Source of the DNA: Chitinophaga polysaccharea | Lineage (GTDB): Bacteria; Bacteroidota; Bacteroidia; Chitinophagales; Chitinophagaceae | Length of the DNA: 64,000 nt | Direction: 5' to 3' | NCBI RefSeq assembly: GCF_007829335.1 | Contig: NZ_VIWO01000004.1 | Coordinates: 496,001-560,000 of the forward strand | Shown: piece after piece, positions 62,133-64,000 of the stretch | Layout of the letters: each line of letters begins with the position of its first letter | How positions within the stretch are numbered: position 1 is the first letter of the stretch | Notes under the pieces: model-generated | Databases searched by the model: none | Seen by the model: only the letters and a program-made list of their open reading frames with translations | Told to the model about the DNA's origin: nothing | Program-made: the position numbers and the translations under genes

Positions 62133-62310
62133 TATTCAACCAGCCATCGTGTGTTGCCGGTGATACCAGGTTCCTGATTTTGCCCTCATTATGCCCAACG
62201 CTATTGTTGTCTGACTTACAAAGAAGGACACTGACAGACTATTGCCCTACCTGAGCAATAGGTGGCGAACCGGTTTCGTTGCACCGGTCTGAAATAAATC
62301 CGGCTTTTGC

Positions 62311-62345
62311 TTCACCCTTTTTTGTTAATCCCTTGCCTTTACTTA
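62311..62345 (+). promoter_or_regulatory. Predicted FecI-type sigma promoter, copy 3 (TlpA-M1 unit)
   Basis: TTCACCCTTTTTT (62311-62323), 9 bases, TTGCCTTTACTTA (62333-62345). It lies 18 bases before the TlpA-like ATG at 62363, within the longer open frame that was rejected as coding. Confidence 0.8.
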
Positions 62346-62362
62346 AACCAAAAGTCTACATC

Positions 62363-63790
62363 ATGAAAACTGTACGTTTTTTTTCTATAATGATGCTGTG
62401 CGGCCTGGGCGCCTCTGCAGCTACTCCGGTGGAGAATACAACGCTCGTTGCGAAAGTTGGCATAGCGCCATCATTTAATGGGATTATTAACCTGAATGCA
62501 TTAAGTGATAACTACAGCTATCAGCATGAAATTTTTTTTGTAAAAACCGATCAGCCAACCGCCACTTTTTCACGGAAGTTAGCTGCCACTACCCAAATCA
62601 TTAATGTGAACGGTTGCGCCTTGCTCACGAACGCAGGCGACCAGGTTAAGCTGGAAATTTTCCCCCTATACAGAAATGGCAACCTGGTGCCAGGCAAATT
62701 CCGTCTGGCTTGTAACGGAAAAGATGGTAACAGGCAGGTATTGCCGTATAAAATAGACAGTTTGTATGGCCGCGCCGCTGCTGAACATTTTACGACGATT
62801 AAGGAAGCGGATGAATTTATCAGTACTACCTCAGTTCAGGTGGCTCAGTTGATCGCCGCCGCCAAAGTAACCAGGACGGACAACCTGGAGGCGCTCAAAG
62901 CTTTTGAACAATACCGCCAATTGTTGGTAAAGATTGATGTAGCGAATGCTAATAAAATACCGGATATGAAAATATGGGGCGACTGGTGTTTAAAAGGATA
63001 CGATTTGTCTGCTTCAGGGCTAACAGCCATAGGAGATGAAAATCTCGGCCTGCAAGTGCAAAATCTTTGGTGTATGGGGAGGAAAATGCAGGATTCCATG
63101 CTGACTGATCAACAGTTGCTGGTGGATGTACTGATGACCTGCAAAACAGACAGGATAAAGGAAAAAGCTGCGCTTGCCTGGATGGTGAGAGAAGGCATGC
63201 AGAAAGCCTATACACCGGATTTGAAATTTGTGTATGAAGTCACCCAGGGAGTACTAAAGACAATGACACCCGGCAAACGTGCTATAGATTCCGTGTATAA
63301 CGCTTATAAACAGCTGGAACCCGGACAACCGGCGTTTGATTTTTCCCTGAAAAATGATAAAGGTGACCTGGTTCGCCTGTCAGACTTCAAAGGTAAAATT
63401 GTCATCATCGATGTTTGGGCGATGTGGTGTCACGGTTGTGTGGCCGCTTTACCCATCTTCAAACAAATTGGAGACAGCTATAAAGACAAAAAAGATATCG
63501 TATTCCTCACTATTGCCTGGGAAGAGCCTGGAACAGCCAATGCGGCGGTTCTGAAGAAATTTTCAATAGATCATCATATCGATGGTGAGAATAATTTATT
63601 CCTGAGCTCCGACAGATCTGATCCACAGGCCAAACAATTTATTCAACGATATGCCCTGAACGCTATCACCCGCTGGATTGCCATCGATGATAAAGGCAAC
63701 ATCCTGGAAGGTAACCTGGGATATCCTGTTCCCGGATTAGAAAGTGAATTTGCAAGAAGAATTGCCAATTGCTATAAAGCCAGAAACTAA
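62363..63790 (+). CDS. TlpA-like thioredoxin-fold protein, periplasmic
   Basis: 475 residues from MKTVRFFSIMMLCGLGASAA (signal peptide). The N-terminal ~310 residues are helical/beta of unknown type. The C-terminal thioredoxin-like domain (about 335-475) carries GQPAFDFSLKNDKGDLVRLS, VIIDVWAMWCHGCVAALPIF and the active site C-H-G-C, in place of the usual CxPC, followed by KKDIVFLTIAWEEPG. It is likely a periplasmic or outer-membrane-associated disulfide reductase. It has its own FecI-type box and leads into the M1 aminopeptidase gene, so it belongs to the same regulon. Confidence 0.92.
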   Translation: MKTVRFFSIMMLCGLGASAATPVENTTLVAKVGIAPSFNGIINLNALSDNYSYQHEIFFVKTDQPTATFSRKLAATTQIINVNGCALLTNAGDQVKLEIFPLYRNGNLVPGKFRLACNGKDGNRQVLPYKIDSLYGRAAAEHFTTIKEADEFISTTSVQVAQLIAAAKVTRTDNLEALKAFEQYRQLLVKIDVANANKIPDMKIWGDWCLKGYDLSASGLTAIGDENLGLQVQNLWCMGRKMQDSMLTDQQLLVDVLMTCKTDRIKEKAALAWMVREGMQKAYTPDLKFVYEVTQGVLKTMTPGKRAIDSVYNAYKQLEPGQPAFDFSLKNDKGDLVRLSDFKGKIVIIDVWAMWCHGCVAALPIFKQIGDSYKDKKDIVFLTIAWEEPGTANAAVLKKFSIDHHIDGENNLFLSSDRSDPQAKQFIQRYALNAITRWIAIDDKGNILEGNLGYPVPGLESEFARRIANCYKARN

Positions 63791-63828
63791 CCAATCGTCT
63801 TCCGCCATTCAAACCTAAACTGTCACAC

Positions 63829-64000
63829 TTGTATTTTAAATTTTCCATATTACTGGTGGGTGTTTTTCAGCTGTTTCAACCAGCTGGCGCCGCGCAATCC
63901 GGTAAGGATACCACTTACAACCCGGCGGAGGCGTTTGCCCCGCTGAATTATCCACCTGGCAATGACATCCGCACGGCCGATGGCAAGCCAGGTGGCCACT
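63829..64000 (+). CDS. M1-family aminopeptidase, N-terminus only
   Basis: 57 codons to the window edge, not closed by a stop. A TTG start is proposed; the frame is open further upstream but has no ATG. A signal peptide (YFKFSILLVGVFQLFQPAGA) precedes AQSGKDTTYNPAEAFAPLNY and PPGNDIRTADGKPGGH. The FAPLNYPPGNDIRTADGKPG run matches the opening of secreted Bacteroidota M1 peptidases (typically FAPLFYxxGNEFRxAxGxPG). The family hydrolyses N-terminal amino acids from peptides. Only the start is visible, so the zinc site cannot be checked. Confidence 0.65.
   Translation, partial: MYFKFSILLVGVFQLFQPAGAAQSGKDTTYNPAEAFAPLNYPPGNDIRTADGKPGGH

Noticed and set aside
62279..62362. N-terminal extension of the TlpA-like protein
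   Set aside because: It contains the third promoter box; the signal peptide starts at 62363.
1..64000. CRISPR array, tRNA, rRNA, integrase or insertion sequence
   Set aside because: Looked for regularly spaced repeats, tRNA-like cloverleaf ends and transposase motifs; none seen.

Overview
The window reads as chromosomal DNA of a Bacteroidota bacterium, most likely Chitinophagaceae (Chitinophaga-like). The grounds are three SusC/SusD-type outer-membrane pairs, one with a FecI/FecR signalling unit; many Cys-anchored lipoproteins; DUF4382, DUF4256, GH67 and BtuG-like families; and promoters of the TTTG-N20-TAnnTTTG type, with little reliance on Shine-Dalgarno sites. No rRNA, tRNA, CRISPR array, integrase or insertion sequence was seen.

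Layout. 1-3.8 kb: a SusD (cut by the window edge) and its SusC, minus strand. 4.0-6.0 kb: a tandem duplicate of a FimB/Mfa2-like lipoprotein. 6.5-9.1 kb: a four-gene operon of an SPFH-SHOCT protein, two zinc-ribbon proteins and a protein of unknown function. 9.2-12.0 kb: two surface lipoproteins behind a cobalamin riboswitch. 12.1-14.2 kb: DUF4256 protein and a berberine-bridge-type FAD oxidase. 14.4-16.9 kb: an ArsR-led operon (ArsR, SRPBCC, DoxX-like, YdeI-like, ankyrin). 17-21.3 kb: aldo/keto reductase, AraC regulator, KatG. 21.7-29.9 kb: a glucuronoxylan/hexuronate cluster (acetylesterase, SDR, GH67 alpha-glucuronidase, LacI regulator, UxuA) with two matching LacI-type operators. 30-30.8 kb: gene debris (truncated AlbA_2 protein and an antisense frameshifted remnant). 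30.9-36 kb: a second SusC/SusD pair. 36-51 kb: mixed housekeeping and accessory genes, including a DUF4382 lipoprotein, an FtsX-type permease, an old yellow enzyme, an M48 and a BSP-type peptidase, an ATP-grasp/acyltransferase pair and an ECF42-type sigma factor with its DGPF partner. 50.3-51.7 kb: an NmrA-like reductase and a redox-type HxlR regulator sharing one symmetric divergent promoter.

52.1-64 kb is the most coherent and least ordinary region. It holds a tail-specific protease (Prc/CTP), a FecI-type sigma factor, FecR, an STN-SusC, SusD, a metallopeptidase-like lipoprotein that seems to have lost its zinc site, a TlpA-like thioredoxin protein and the start of an M1 aminopeptidase. Three transcription units here (protease; FecR-SusC-SusD-lipoprotein; TlpA-M1) begin with the same box, TTCACCCTTTTTT-N9-TTGCCTT, at identical spacing. 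I read this as the promoter of the local sigma factor, so the protease that may act on FecR would be part of the regulon it helps switch on. The gene content suggests uptake and processing of a peptide-like nutrient; that part is inference.

Many start codons were moved downstream of the longest open frame because signal peptides, promoters or family alignments begin there; these cases are noted in the entries.
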